A DNA stretch of 64,000 bases from Nymphaea colorata (Eukaryota; Streptophyta; Magnoliopsida; Nymphaeales; Nymphaeaceae). A program made the translations under genes and the position numbers. The stretch is taken from assembly GCF_008831285.2 (NCBI RefSeq), contig NC_045139.1:23852412-23916411 (forward strand), in the 5' to 3' direction. Position 1 is the stretch's first letter. Each line of letters begins with the position of its first letter. The notes under the pieces are model-generated. The model worked only from the letters and a program-made list of their open reading frames with translations. It did not search any database and was not told where the DNA came from. Shown here piece by piece: positions 55,640 to 64,000 of the stretch.

Positions 55640-57330
55640 GAATGTACCTAAGGAGTTTTGAAGTGATGCCTTAATGACAACATGCTACACAATTAACAGA
55701 ATCTCATCCAAGCATTTGAAAGAGAAGGCTCATCTTGAGCTTCTTTTGTACAAAAAGATTTATATCAACCACTTGAGAATTTTTTGGTTCACAATTTATA
55801 TTGTTTAAAAGTGTTGACAAACTCAGTGTTAAAGCTATAAGTGTGTATGTTTGGGATACTCTTCATAAAAAAGGATATTGTTGCTACGATACAAAATCAA
55901 AACAACTTTTTGTGTCTCGTGATGTTGTGCTTGTTGAAACTAGCCATTCTTTCGAGTTGACAGTGATGCCAAGCAGGGAGAGTCTAGTCAAATGGACAAT
56001 AATATGTTTCTCATGGATGAATATAAGAGTTTTGATATTATGAATGGATCACACATATATAATGAAACAGGAAAACATTTAGGTGAAACTGAGCAACGTC
56101 TAATTCAGAATGAGCAGCATGTAAGCCATCAAGACCATGAGGACCGTGAAAGTTGTCAAATTTATGAGAAGCGAGGTGAATCTACATTGCAAAGATGTGA
56201 AAGAGTTATACAACATCCATGGTACCTTAATGACTATGCTACATATGCTGCTAGTTCATATCCTTTGGAAAATTATTTGAGATATAATTGTCTCGTTACT
56301 GGCTACATGGCTTTTTTGAACAATAGTTCTAGTCAAAATGATCTATTATCTTATCAAGAGGCACAAACTCAACCAGTGTGGATTCAAGTGATAAAAAAAG
56401 AGCTTGAAGCTTTTCACAAAAATAGTACAAGATGTCACTTCTCTAAGGAGCAACCAGAAGGCAATTGGATGTCAATAGATATATAAAACTAAATATAATA
56501 GCGGTGGGCTATCGAGAGGCAAAATGCATTTGATATTGAAGTAATATATGCAAACTCAAGGTTTGGAATATGAAGAGGCATTTGTCCTTGTAGCCAAGAT
56601 GAATACCACTAAAGTGCTTCATTCTATTGTTTGCAAGATTGAATGGCCTTTATTTTAGTTAGATGTTAAAAATGCCTTTCTGTAGGGTGATTTAAAAATG
56701 ACTTGATCATCCTCAAGAATGGAATCTCAACCTAGTGTGTCGTCTTAGAAAATCCATACATTGATTGAAGCAGTGGCCTAAAAGGTAAAAAGTTTTCAAG
56801 AAGTTATGTTGATAGCTGTTTGTTTATTTGCCAGTTTAAAGAAGAGTTAATTATTGTTCTTATATATGTGGATGATAGTGTTGTCACTGAAATGATTTAA
56901 AAATTATTTCAACGGTTTCTCCCTCAGGCACTTGGCATAAACAATTTGAGAAGATTGTGTTATTTCTTGAGAATAGAAATATCTAAGTTGGATAAATAAG
57001 TGTTTTTGCCTCCACATAAATATGTTCTTGATTGGCTTCATCAAACATGAAAAGTAAGAAATAAGCCCGTCGATACCCCCATTGAGCCATATGTGAAACA
57101 TAATGAAGCTGAAGGTGAGATGATAGAGGACATCGCGACGTAGCATAAGCTTATGGGTAAGTTGATATATCTTACTACTACTCGGCCAAATATCACTTAT
57201 GCCATCAACCATATTAACCAACACACGCATGCACCTAAATCCATTTTCATGTGAAAATTGTGACAAAATTCTCAAGTACTTGAAGAAAACTCTAGGGCAA
57301 TGATTGTGGTACAAGATCAACAAAAATTTT
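55640..57330 (+). pseudogene. Decayed Ty1/copia pol (integrase C-terminus, RT)
   Basis: Peptides appear in family order with stops and frameshifts. They are VPKEF-SDALMTTCYTINRI (integrase), VWDTLHKKGYCCYDTKSKQLFVSRDVVLVE (55840-55940), YPLENYLRYNCLVTGYMAFLNN and PVWIQVIKKELEAFHKNST (56260-56430), QGLEYEEAFVLVAKMNTTKVL and LDVKNAFL (RT), VLIYVDDSVVT (RT active site YVDD, about 56855-56890), YFLRIEISKLDK and KLMGKLIYLTTTRPNITYAIN (about 57150-57210). The order fits plant copia pol on the plus strand. No LTR or PBS was found for it. It is long dead. Confidence 0.85.
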
Positions 57331-58048
57331 AAAACAAAGGGATATTCAAATGTTGGTACAAAATTCCGGTTTTCTAGAGGACTTTGAGTACATTATATAT
57401 GTGGGTTGGAGGCCCAATTGTCCCTCATCTAGTTAACGAGTATATGCCAATAGTGTAGGCACAATCAATCACAAGGAAATATGGTCATGGAATTATGGTC
57501 ATTAAAGTTTGGTGTTATATATCAGCTGTGATGGATTAAGTGAGCTTGGAAGGAAACTTTATTTGATGCCTGTTAAAAGAATCAGTGTATGGGTTGGCTG
57601 GCTTTGTCTTGTGTATAAGGTCTGCATGTTTTGGACTTAACTGTGCGTGCATGCACTGCCGGACGGCTCTCATGCAATGACAGTTATCCACTGTGCAGCT
57701 AGCTGTTTACAGCAGGCACATGACTGCTCCCATCCACCTAATTTAGTCCCTTGAAAGAAGTTATTATTTTAAGGTGTTGAACATGCTGATCATGGCAAGA
57801 TCCTGTTTCCTGTCATGCGTTGTTTGAATATTTTGAGCGCTCATCATGTTCTTTGCGGATATATACGACCGCTAGCTTGCTTTGGATTTATACTAGCGGC
57901 CAATATTTTGTAACGTTTTAATAAAATCTTAAGTTCACGTTCGTTTAAAATTTTTTCTATTGTAAAATTCAAAGAAATTCATTGTTAAAATGAAAGCACA
58001 TTTCATTGAACAGAGTTTTGGAATATTTTCTTACTTGATTGATCAAAT

Positions 58049-58050
<2 letters not shown>
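57331..58050. other. Intergenic sequence
   Basis: Possible RNase H and 3' end debris of the copia element at the left, then featureless sequence. Confidence 0.35.

Positions 58051-58082
<32 letters not shown>
58051..58082. repeat. (GA)n microsatellite
   Basis: An uninterrupted GA run. Confidence 0.95.
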
Positions 58083-58089
<7 letters not shown>

Positions 58090-58139
58090 GAAATTGGATG
58101 GTTTAAAAGATCTTCTCAAAATATTTCACGTCACAAAAT

Positions 58140-58285
58140 ATTGGTGGAACTAGAGATTTTTAGTTGATGGGGCACTAGTCTAAAGAATTTTAGATTTTAA
58201 GGACGTCAACATGTAAATTAAAAAATTTTAAGCCACTAATGTGAGCAAATGCCCAGACCAGCACACACCTGGCTTCGCCATTGTG
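58140..58285. mobile_element. Small GGCGGAGCCA-type repeat, copy 3
   Basis: It starts TTGGTGGAACTAGAGATTTT and ends ACACCTGGCTTCGCCATTG, in the same orientation as 40861-40992 (body GATGGGGCACTAG...TTTTAAGG). Confidence 0.4.
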
Positions 58286-58376
58286 AAAAAACTCCGTTTA
58301 CATTTAAACAAACCACTTTATAAAAATCAAATCCCTAACATACTTCTTATACTAAATTAAAAGGTGCACTGGTGCT

Positions 58377-58630
58377 TAGGTTTGGGCATCGGCCTGACCC
58401 GATAAAAGTCAGGCTCGGGTTAGCCTGATGCTTGAAACTTGAGCCCAAGCTCGGCTCAATGCTTGAAACTGAGCTTCGGCTTGGTTCGGCGCAATTAAAA
58501 TAAAAAAAATTAAAATATAAAACAACATTTTTGAATATAAAATATATTTTATTATTATTATTAATAAAATAAAAATAATATTAAATACTTATCGACTCGA
58601 TCCTGACCAGGCTGGGTACCAGGTAACCTT
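58377..58630. other. hAT-like terminal debris
   Basis: GGTTTGGGCATCGGCCTGACC with following GCTCGGGTTAGCC and GAGCCCAAGCTCGGCTC motifs resembles one end of a plant hAT element. No matching opposite end is convincing. Confidence 0.35.
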
Positions 58631-60137
58631 CTTCTAGTATAAAAAATTGTTTTTAAAATTTCACAATTTTTCTTAAATATTTATTCTTTAAATCCATACA
58701 TTTGTTCAGAAGGATGGGATAAGCTAGAATTTCTAGAACCGGCCGGCATCCCGGAAAAAGGTCCACCTTATTCATGGATCGGCATCTTTCCTATTCCCAA
58801 AGAAGTGAAAAAGAAAACAAAAGAAAAGGAAGGAAAGAACAGATCGTGGAAGCAACTTGGGGAGCAACTCAGCCTGTACCCTCCACAAAAAATCTTGGCC
58901 AACTACAGACCAGTTCCCCATCACTGTAAGGTCAACTCTGCCCTTCTTTCATCGAGTTGATCAGCCATTTGCTTGGGGAAATGGTGAATCTCTGTACAAC
59001 GCAACAACAGCATGGTTTGGTTTTATCCTTTCGTGTCCAGAAGAGAGGAGAAAAGAAATTCCATTGCCCTGAACAGAAAGAGTAAAAAATATGGTTTTTT
59101 GCCTTCGGAATTTGGGTAGAGTAATGAGAGATGGAGGGAAAGACAGAGATAGTGAAAGGCAGAGTTTGTACATTATCACTGAACGAGTTTTGTCGCGTAG
59201 AGGGAGAGAAGAGTCACGAGAGTTCATTTCTGTCCTCTTGGTTGCTTGTGGGCAAGCCATGACGCGTAGGTGTCACGAGTTGGTCACTGTGCCTGGTAAA
59301 AGGACAAAAGAATGATGGCCAAGAAACTTATCAACGAGAGGACTCTTTAGAGAGAGTGAGAGAGAGAGAGAGGAATAATAATGCACGCATGTAGATATCC
59401 ATGTACAACTCCTTCCATGTATTGGGCATCGCTGGCATTGTTCTTTTACAAGCATCATCACATACATGCATTATAATATGATCACATACATGATCATCAT
59501 CATCATCATCAACCTCAAAGATGATCAAGCCACAACTTGTCAACAGAAATGGGCATTCCAAAATATTTTATTTTAGAAGGAAGTATCGAGGTTTTGTAAG
59601 GAAAGATTGAGGCCGACGCTTGAATCAATCTAGCTGTTTATTTATCGACCAGATTATTCTCTAAAGACGTCAAGAAAATCCGCGGGGGTACTGATTTTTT
59701 TGTTTTGATCTTTTTAGGATCACGATATAGACGCAAGAAACGATATCCTTAGGAAATGAACTTGCAGCCATATGGTTAGAACCTTACAAAAACAAGAAAT
59801 TAGAATATTACATTCATAGAAAAGAATCGAATATCCTATATATGAGGATTGAAATTGAGACCAATATAATTTTTAGGCTGAATTATGATGTTGGTAAAGA
59901 CAGGTAATTATAAGAATTTCCATTTAGGGTGATGGTAAGAGGAAGTATCATCTTGTTAATTGGAATACTTTGTGTAGCCCTATTGAAGAAGGAGGATTGG
60001 ACTGCTTAACCTGTTAGTTTTGACTAGGCGCAGATGATATTTTTAGTTTGCAGAGCCAGACATACTAACTCGATGTGGCCATTATATATATATATGAAGA
60101 ATCCTGAGGAAGGCAAAAACATTTGGTCCTTGACAAG
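58631..60137. other. Intergenic sequence
   Basis: Overlapping frames on both strands at 58857-59315 have no recognised domain. GA-rich and CATCAT repeats occur near 59340-59510. Nothing else is seen. Confidence 0.4.
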
Positions 60138-60525
60138 TAGAGATGTCAATATATCTGATTTTGGATTGGATATCTGATCTAACCATTTTAAAGAAATAAA
60201 ATATAAAAAAATTTAATATCTGATTAAAAAATCGGATCAAATTCAGATTTAAAAAATGTCATCCGATTGGATTTAGATTCAGATATACAAAAACGTTTGA
60301 TCAGATTCTAATCTGTTTTATTTTTAAACGAATATCTTATATCCAATGCTCTTATATGTTGAAAATGAGCCAAATTGGGTTTAAGTTTCAGATCCGGATT
60401 CAGATATGAACGTCTGATTCAGATTATGAAATCAAATCTGAATTCAAATCCGATTATGCAAATATCCGAAAAATAGATATGGTTAAAGATATATCCAATT
60501 CAAATATGATATGTTGACATCCGTA
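60138..60525. mobile_element. hAT-like MITE, ~388 bp
   Basis: The left end TAGAGATGTCAATATAT and the inverted right end TACGGATGTCAACATAT match at most positions, as in many hAT MITEs. The interior is non-coding and full of GGATATCTGATC / ATCCGATT motifs in both orientations. Flanks TTGACAAG and TGAGTAAG are only loosely similar, so the target duplication is decayed. Confidence 0.65.
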
Positions 60526-60805
60526 TGAGTAAGTATGTGTTGGGGTGGGCTGAAGTAACCCATTTGTTGGGTGAACAGAAGTTTTTTATCATACCGCCTA
60601 ACAAGAAGGTTGAAAACCCCACCATTCATTCGGTCATCCCAGGGCATGCCTTTCGGTACCTTGAGGTGATGCATCCACTATGCTTCAACTTGCATATTGG
60701 TGTTTTCTTTTTGCAACACAAGAAGTTCATGCATCGAAAAATTGAAATAGAGACTGGCTGCGTACCAGGCCTGATCCCATCCATTGTGCAAATCCACTCA
60801 CTTAG
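60526..60805 (+). other. Possible extension of LINE remnant
   Basis: A 112-codon plus frame (60525-60863) ends with LRWLEIRGKKTIQFWNENWK, which fits a LINE ORF2 C-terminal segment. Its earlier residues are unclear. Confidence 0.35.
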
Positions 60806-61560
60806 GTGGCTAGAGATAAGAGGCAAAAAGACAATACAGTTTTGGAATGAGAATTGGAAGTGATGTATTTTAGCCTTTCGTGTAAATGCTGAGGATGAAG
60901 AAATCTGTAGGAAATTTCATGCTTGCAATGTGCAACAAATCAATAATTGAGAATTACAAGGTGAACATCTTGGACAAAGTCAAATCTCCAAGGATTAAGC
61001 ATGTAGTCAGGTCTGCTCGGCTAAACTATGGAGATGATATTCGTGAGGAGAAAACAAAGTTCACTCAAGAATGGAGACATGCAACATGATTAGACAGAAA
61101 TTATGCACCACCAAATAAACAAAATCAATTTCGAGACAGCAGTATCCCTAGAACCAAATGGTGTCTCTACTTGGCTACAGGGGACAAGCTGCTCTAACTC
61201 GAAAAGATCCACTAACATGTATATTGTTTGTAATGAGCAGGAAGAATCTAATACTCACCTCTTTATTCATTGTAAGAAGGCGAGATCATGTGGCAATTGG
61301 GGGGGAGCAAATTTGATCGGCTAGTAAAAAGTTAAACCCTCAATTCAACAAACATGGCTTTGGTGGAAAGGAAAACCTTTAAAACTAAAATGGGATAAGA
61401 AAGCACGTTCAGAGTTTTTCCTATGGCTATATGGCACCTTTGAGAGTATAGAAATGCAGTTTTTTATGACAAGTGCTCGAATTATGCCACTTCTTGAGAC
61501 CGCCTATGGGAGGATCTTAAAACTTGTTCTATAGCTCTCAATGAGGAGTTATATATAGGA
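60806..61560 (+). pseudogene. LINE (non-LTR retrotransposon) ORF2 C-terminal remnant
   Basis: The plus strand encodes, in shifting frames, IRGKKTIQFWNENWK (family G..I.FW.D.W), then YIVCNEQEESNTHLFIHCKKA (Cys-rich zf-RVT motif C..C....E...HLF.HC), then WLWWKGKPLKLKW and SEFFLWLYGTFESIEMQFF (family W..W.LW.ERN). This order is that of the region after reverse transcriptase in plant L1-type LINEs. No intact frame or poly(A) tail is seen. Confidence 0.65.
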
Positions 61561-61656
61561 AAGAAGAATTTGTGGTTAACCATCAGTATCAGGCCTGACC
61601 TGGCCATCTTATCACTATATAGCTTTCTACATTTGCATTGCAGGAAAAGTTGTAAA

Positions 61657-61798
61657 GGGGCCGTTTGGCAACAGTAATACACTATTAGTGCATCATGAAT
61701 TTGCACAAAAAATTGAGGTAAATATCATGGATGTGCATCATTTTTTAAAGCAAATTTATGAAATAATAAAAACATATTATTGTTTCCAAACGGTCCTT
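61657..61798. mobile_element. Small MITE with GGCCGTTTGG ends
   Basis: The left end GGGGCCGTTTGGCAACAGTAAT and the inverted right end AAGGACCGTTTGGAAACAATAAT pair well. The interior is AT-rich with ATTAGTGCAT. TAA-like flanks suggest a PIF/Harbinger-type target, but this is not certain. Confidence 0.55.
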
Positions 61799-62011
61799 AA
61801 GACGTTGTTTGGTAGTAGAAACATTTTATGAGTGTCTCATAAATATGTCCCTAAAATTAGGGTAGATTCATAGAACATTAGATTATATTAACGTAGCCTA
61901 ATCCTTGGGGTAGATTTATGAACACTTAGTTTTAGTATTCTATCTGCTTCAATTTTGGGATAGATTTAAGAAACACTCACAGAGTATTCCAATTGCCAAA
62001 CAACCCATTAA
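61799..62011. mobile_element. Second adjacent MITE with GTTGTTTGG ends
   Basis: The left end TTAAGACGTTGTTTGGTAGTAG and the inverted right end TTAATGGGTTGTTTGGCAATTG pair. GGGTAGATT(C/T)AT-AAC repeats lie inside. It abuts the previous MITE across a TTAA. Confidence 0.5.
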
Positions 62012-62727
62012 GGAACTCAAAAACTTGCAGTCATGCACATCCGATTTAAGGCCCAAGGCATAGTTTTCAATGGAGTGACTTGAGTCGTCTCTAATGTGTG
62101 CGTAGAGGCTGAAGACCTGTTGCTAAATCTCTTACAGCATTTGCCCAATATGTCTGATAAGGTGGCTTTGGTGCGAGGACCTTCTTTTTGGAAGAAGCAA
62201 TTGAAAATTACTTTGTACTGAAGATGCCAAAGTAAGGGCATAGGTAACATTATTTTTTGAAACAAAAATCTGAGTATAATTCCACTTGATTGTATGATCA
62301 ATTTACTTTAGGGTTGTTATGTTTGTCCATTCGACTGTATTCAGCTAGAGAATGGGATCATCTGCCAAAACCATCTGAGTGCAACTCTTGATCATGTTCT
62401 TACTTTTTTTCTTTCTGGTACGTTAATTAGCAAGGCCTTGATTGTTTGTTACTAATGTTCAGGTGGAACCCTGCAGTTCGGACTTTTTTGGAGTGAACTC
62501 GTCAAAGTGAAACGATCAAAAACAATAAATAGTTTAGTTTACTTAGGTGTTTTTGTAGATTAATCCATGTGGTTCACAATTTATGGACCTTAAGTTCAAT
62601 TAATTGCTTTGGACCTTGGATCACGTCTTGAGATCTGGTGATCTACACTAGAACTTGTGCTCTCATCATATTTAATTTTTTTGTAAAGCATTATGTTCGG
62701 TACTCTCGTGAGAGCATTCTATCAATC
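62012..62727. other. Intergenic sequence
   Basis: No gene is supported; a 94-codon minus frame at 62017-62301 is unrecognised and overlaps the MITE edge. Confidence 0.4.
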
Positions 62728-62880
62728 CAGTGGCGGTGCTACGTAGCACACCAGCCCATAAAATTTACTTTATTTACACGTAGAAACTTCATTAATTTTC
62801 AGTTTTCTAAAACATGCGACTGCCCCTTAAAGTTTGAAATTTAAATTTAAAGTGCCTCAGCTAGAAATTTTTGGCACGGC
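62728..62880. mobile_element. Small GGCGGAGCCA-type repeat, copy 4
   Basis: It starts CAGTGGCGGTGCTACGTAGC and ends GCTAGAAATTTTTGGCACGG, in the same orientation as 43690-43930 (both contain CAGCCCAT/GGGCAT and a CCCCT...CTCAGC block near the right end). Confidence 0.4.
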
Positions 62881-63811
62881 CACGGTTTCGATCCCATATT
62901 GGTTTCCGTTCGCATTCTAGTGGTTTCTCAATTACAAGGATAGAGGCAATTGTAGTTTCTTTGACGACTCGCCTACATTAATCACTTTAACTTATTCACG
63001 GCAATGGTTTGAGAATCAGGCTGAATGGGTTGATTCAAATTGAATCGTTGCAAACTGAAACGATTCGGTGGCCGATTAAAGGATGCCAAATCTGAATTAT
63101 TTCCTAAAATACTTTGCAATGCTTTGTTTTTAATTCGGAATTGAAATTTTATATGTTTTTTCATTTCGTTTTTCCAAAAAATACGTTTTCTTTATATAAT
63201 TTTGGCCAATTCACAGCCAATTTGGTTGAGTCGGTAAACTGGCATCGGCCGATTCAGTTCAAGAACTGATTTTTGGAAGAGCGGTTCAAGGAACTATAGG
63301 CACTGGTATTTGGGCACACCGGAAGGCAGTTGTTTTCTGCTATTAGAGGAGGTAGTTGTTCTCTAATAGCAGAACTTCTCTCGATCGCTCTAATTAATAT
63401 GTACACTTGGAGTGTACCTTGTTGACCATATGAGAAGTAATTACATGTGATCAGAAGCAGGGCAAAGACAAGCTTTACGATAAGAGCAAGGCCTGCACAC
63501 AACCCCTCTGTCTCTGTCGGGCAACTTGTCCGATCTACATATGAAAAATGGTAGAAGGGGACGACAAACACATGGTTGAGTTTCTCTAGCTGTCGATAGT
63601 CATCAAAAATCACAGTCATCAATAGTAGACGCTGAGCTTATAAAATAGGCTTCCTTGGATTCGGCATGCGAGCAAGTGGGTTACTACTTTCTCAGTGTTA
63701 TCTAAAACTGAAGAGGTTGTAATTAATTATCATAACTCATGAGCGGGCCCTCCCATGCGTTATAATATTGTAGGTCAGGCACGTGGCCAAACCCAACACA
63801 TTAAGCACCAC
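62881..63811. other. Intergenic sequence
   Basis: A 122-codon minus frame at 63254-63622 has a hydrophobic stretch (ALIVKLVFALLLITC) but no recognised family and no promoter or splice context; I do not call it. Nothing else is seen. Confidence 0.4.
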
Positions 63812-63977
63812 AACGGGCCGTTTGACATTAAAAATGGTGTATTAGTGTTTATGCATTCACAATTGGAGTAGATTTATGAAACATGTGAACAACTGTTATA
63901 TTAATCTACTTTAATTTTAAAATATATTTATGAAACACTAACATGTTATTCCTAATGCGAAATGGCCCCTAAAAGCA
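63812..63977. mobile_element. MITE with GGGCCGTTT ends, third copy
   Basis: The left end CGGGCCGTTTGACATTAAAAA and the inverted right end AGGGGCCATTTCGCATTAGG pair. The body has GGAGTAGATTTATGAAACA, as in the 61799-62011 copy. Confidence 0.5.
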
Positions 63978-64000
63978 AGCCTGAGCATGCCGTCGCCGGG

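Noticed and set aside
58857-59315. Overlapping frames of 71-99 codons on both strands
   Set aside because: Mutual overlap, no domains and GA-rich composition.
63254-63622. 122-codon minus-strand frame with a hydrophobic segment
   Set aside because: No recognised family, no promoter or splice support, and AT-rich context; treated as chance.

Overview
The window looks like nuclear DNA of a flowering plant. It holds plant Ty3/gypsy chromoviruses, Ty1/copia, LINE, hAT and MITE remnants, long (TA)n/(TC)n microsatellites and AT-rich intergenic sequence. It has one intact host gene, a half-size ABC transporter of the plant ABCG type, and no bacterial or organellar gene organisation. The species cannot be named from what is visible.

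Region 1 (about 1-25.8 kb) is a GC-richer block of rearranged Ty3/gypsy elements, all on the minus strand. From left to right it contains: a long LTR of family D with its tRNA-iMet primer-binding site (PBS) (550-4445); LTR L1, truncated (4471-5339); element A, whose pol survives without gag or protease; PBS and LTR L2 (8709-9750); element C, which has no pol but a long disrupted ORF of unknown family and a 2.7-kb leader (9751-14427); PBS and LTR L3 (14428-15497); a short pol tail of an element E (15498-15808); and LTR L4 followed by element B (15809-22158), a decayed but almost full gag-protease-RT-RNase H-integrase-chromodomain element. L2 is the 5' LTR of A and the 3' LTR of C. L3 is the 5' LTR of C and the 3' LTR of E. 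This is therefore an LTR-internal-LTR-internal-LTR array. B's leader runs into D-type LTR sequence (23.87-25.25 kb).

Region 2 (26.2-31.8 kb) is a large imperfect inverted repeat. One arm is split by a 3,508-bp hAT-type transposon with matching termini and a perfect 8-bp target duplication. That element has no recognisable transposase but carries a promoter-like end and a 111-codon ORF of unknown origin. An LTR-like segment follows.

Region 3 (31.8-46.3 kb) is AT-rich intergenic DNA. It has microsatellites, a receptor-kinase exon scrap, a candidate tRNA-derived SINE and an internally deleted Ty1/copia element (42406-44150), whose 5' LTR carries a small repeat insertion.

Region 4 (46.36-48.68 kb) is the ABCG gene, minus strand and intronless, with TATA-like and poly(A)-like signals.

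Region 5 (48.7-64 kb) is intergenic again. It has a decayed copia pol (55.64-57.33 kb), a LINE 3' remnant (60.8-61.56 kb), several MITE-like elements and more microsatellites.

Nothing ties the pieces into a pathway: one host gene sits among transposon remains. The most unusual items are the shared-LTR array with a non-autonomous partner (C), the in-frame duplications at its LTR/polypurine junctions, and the hAT insertion into a palindrome.
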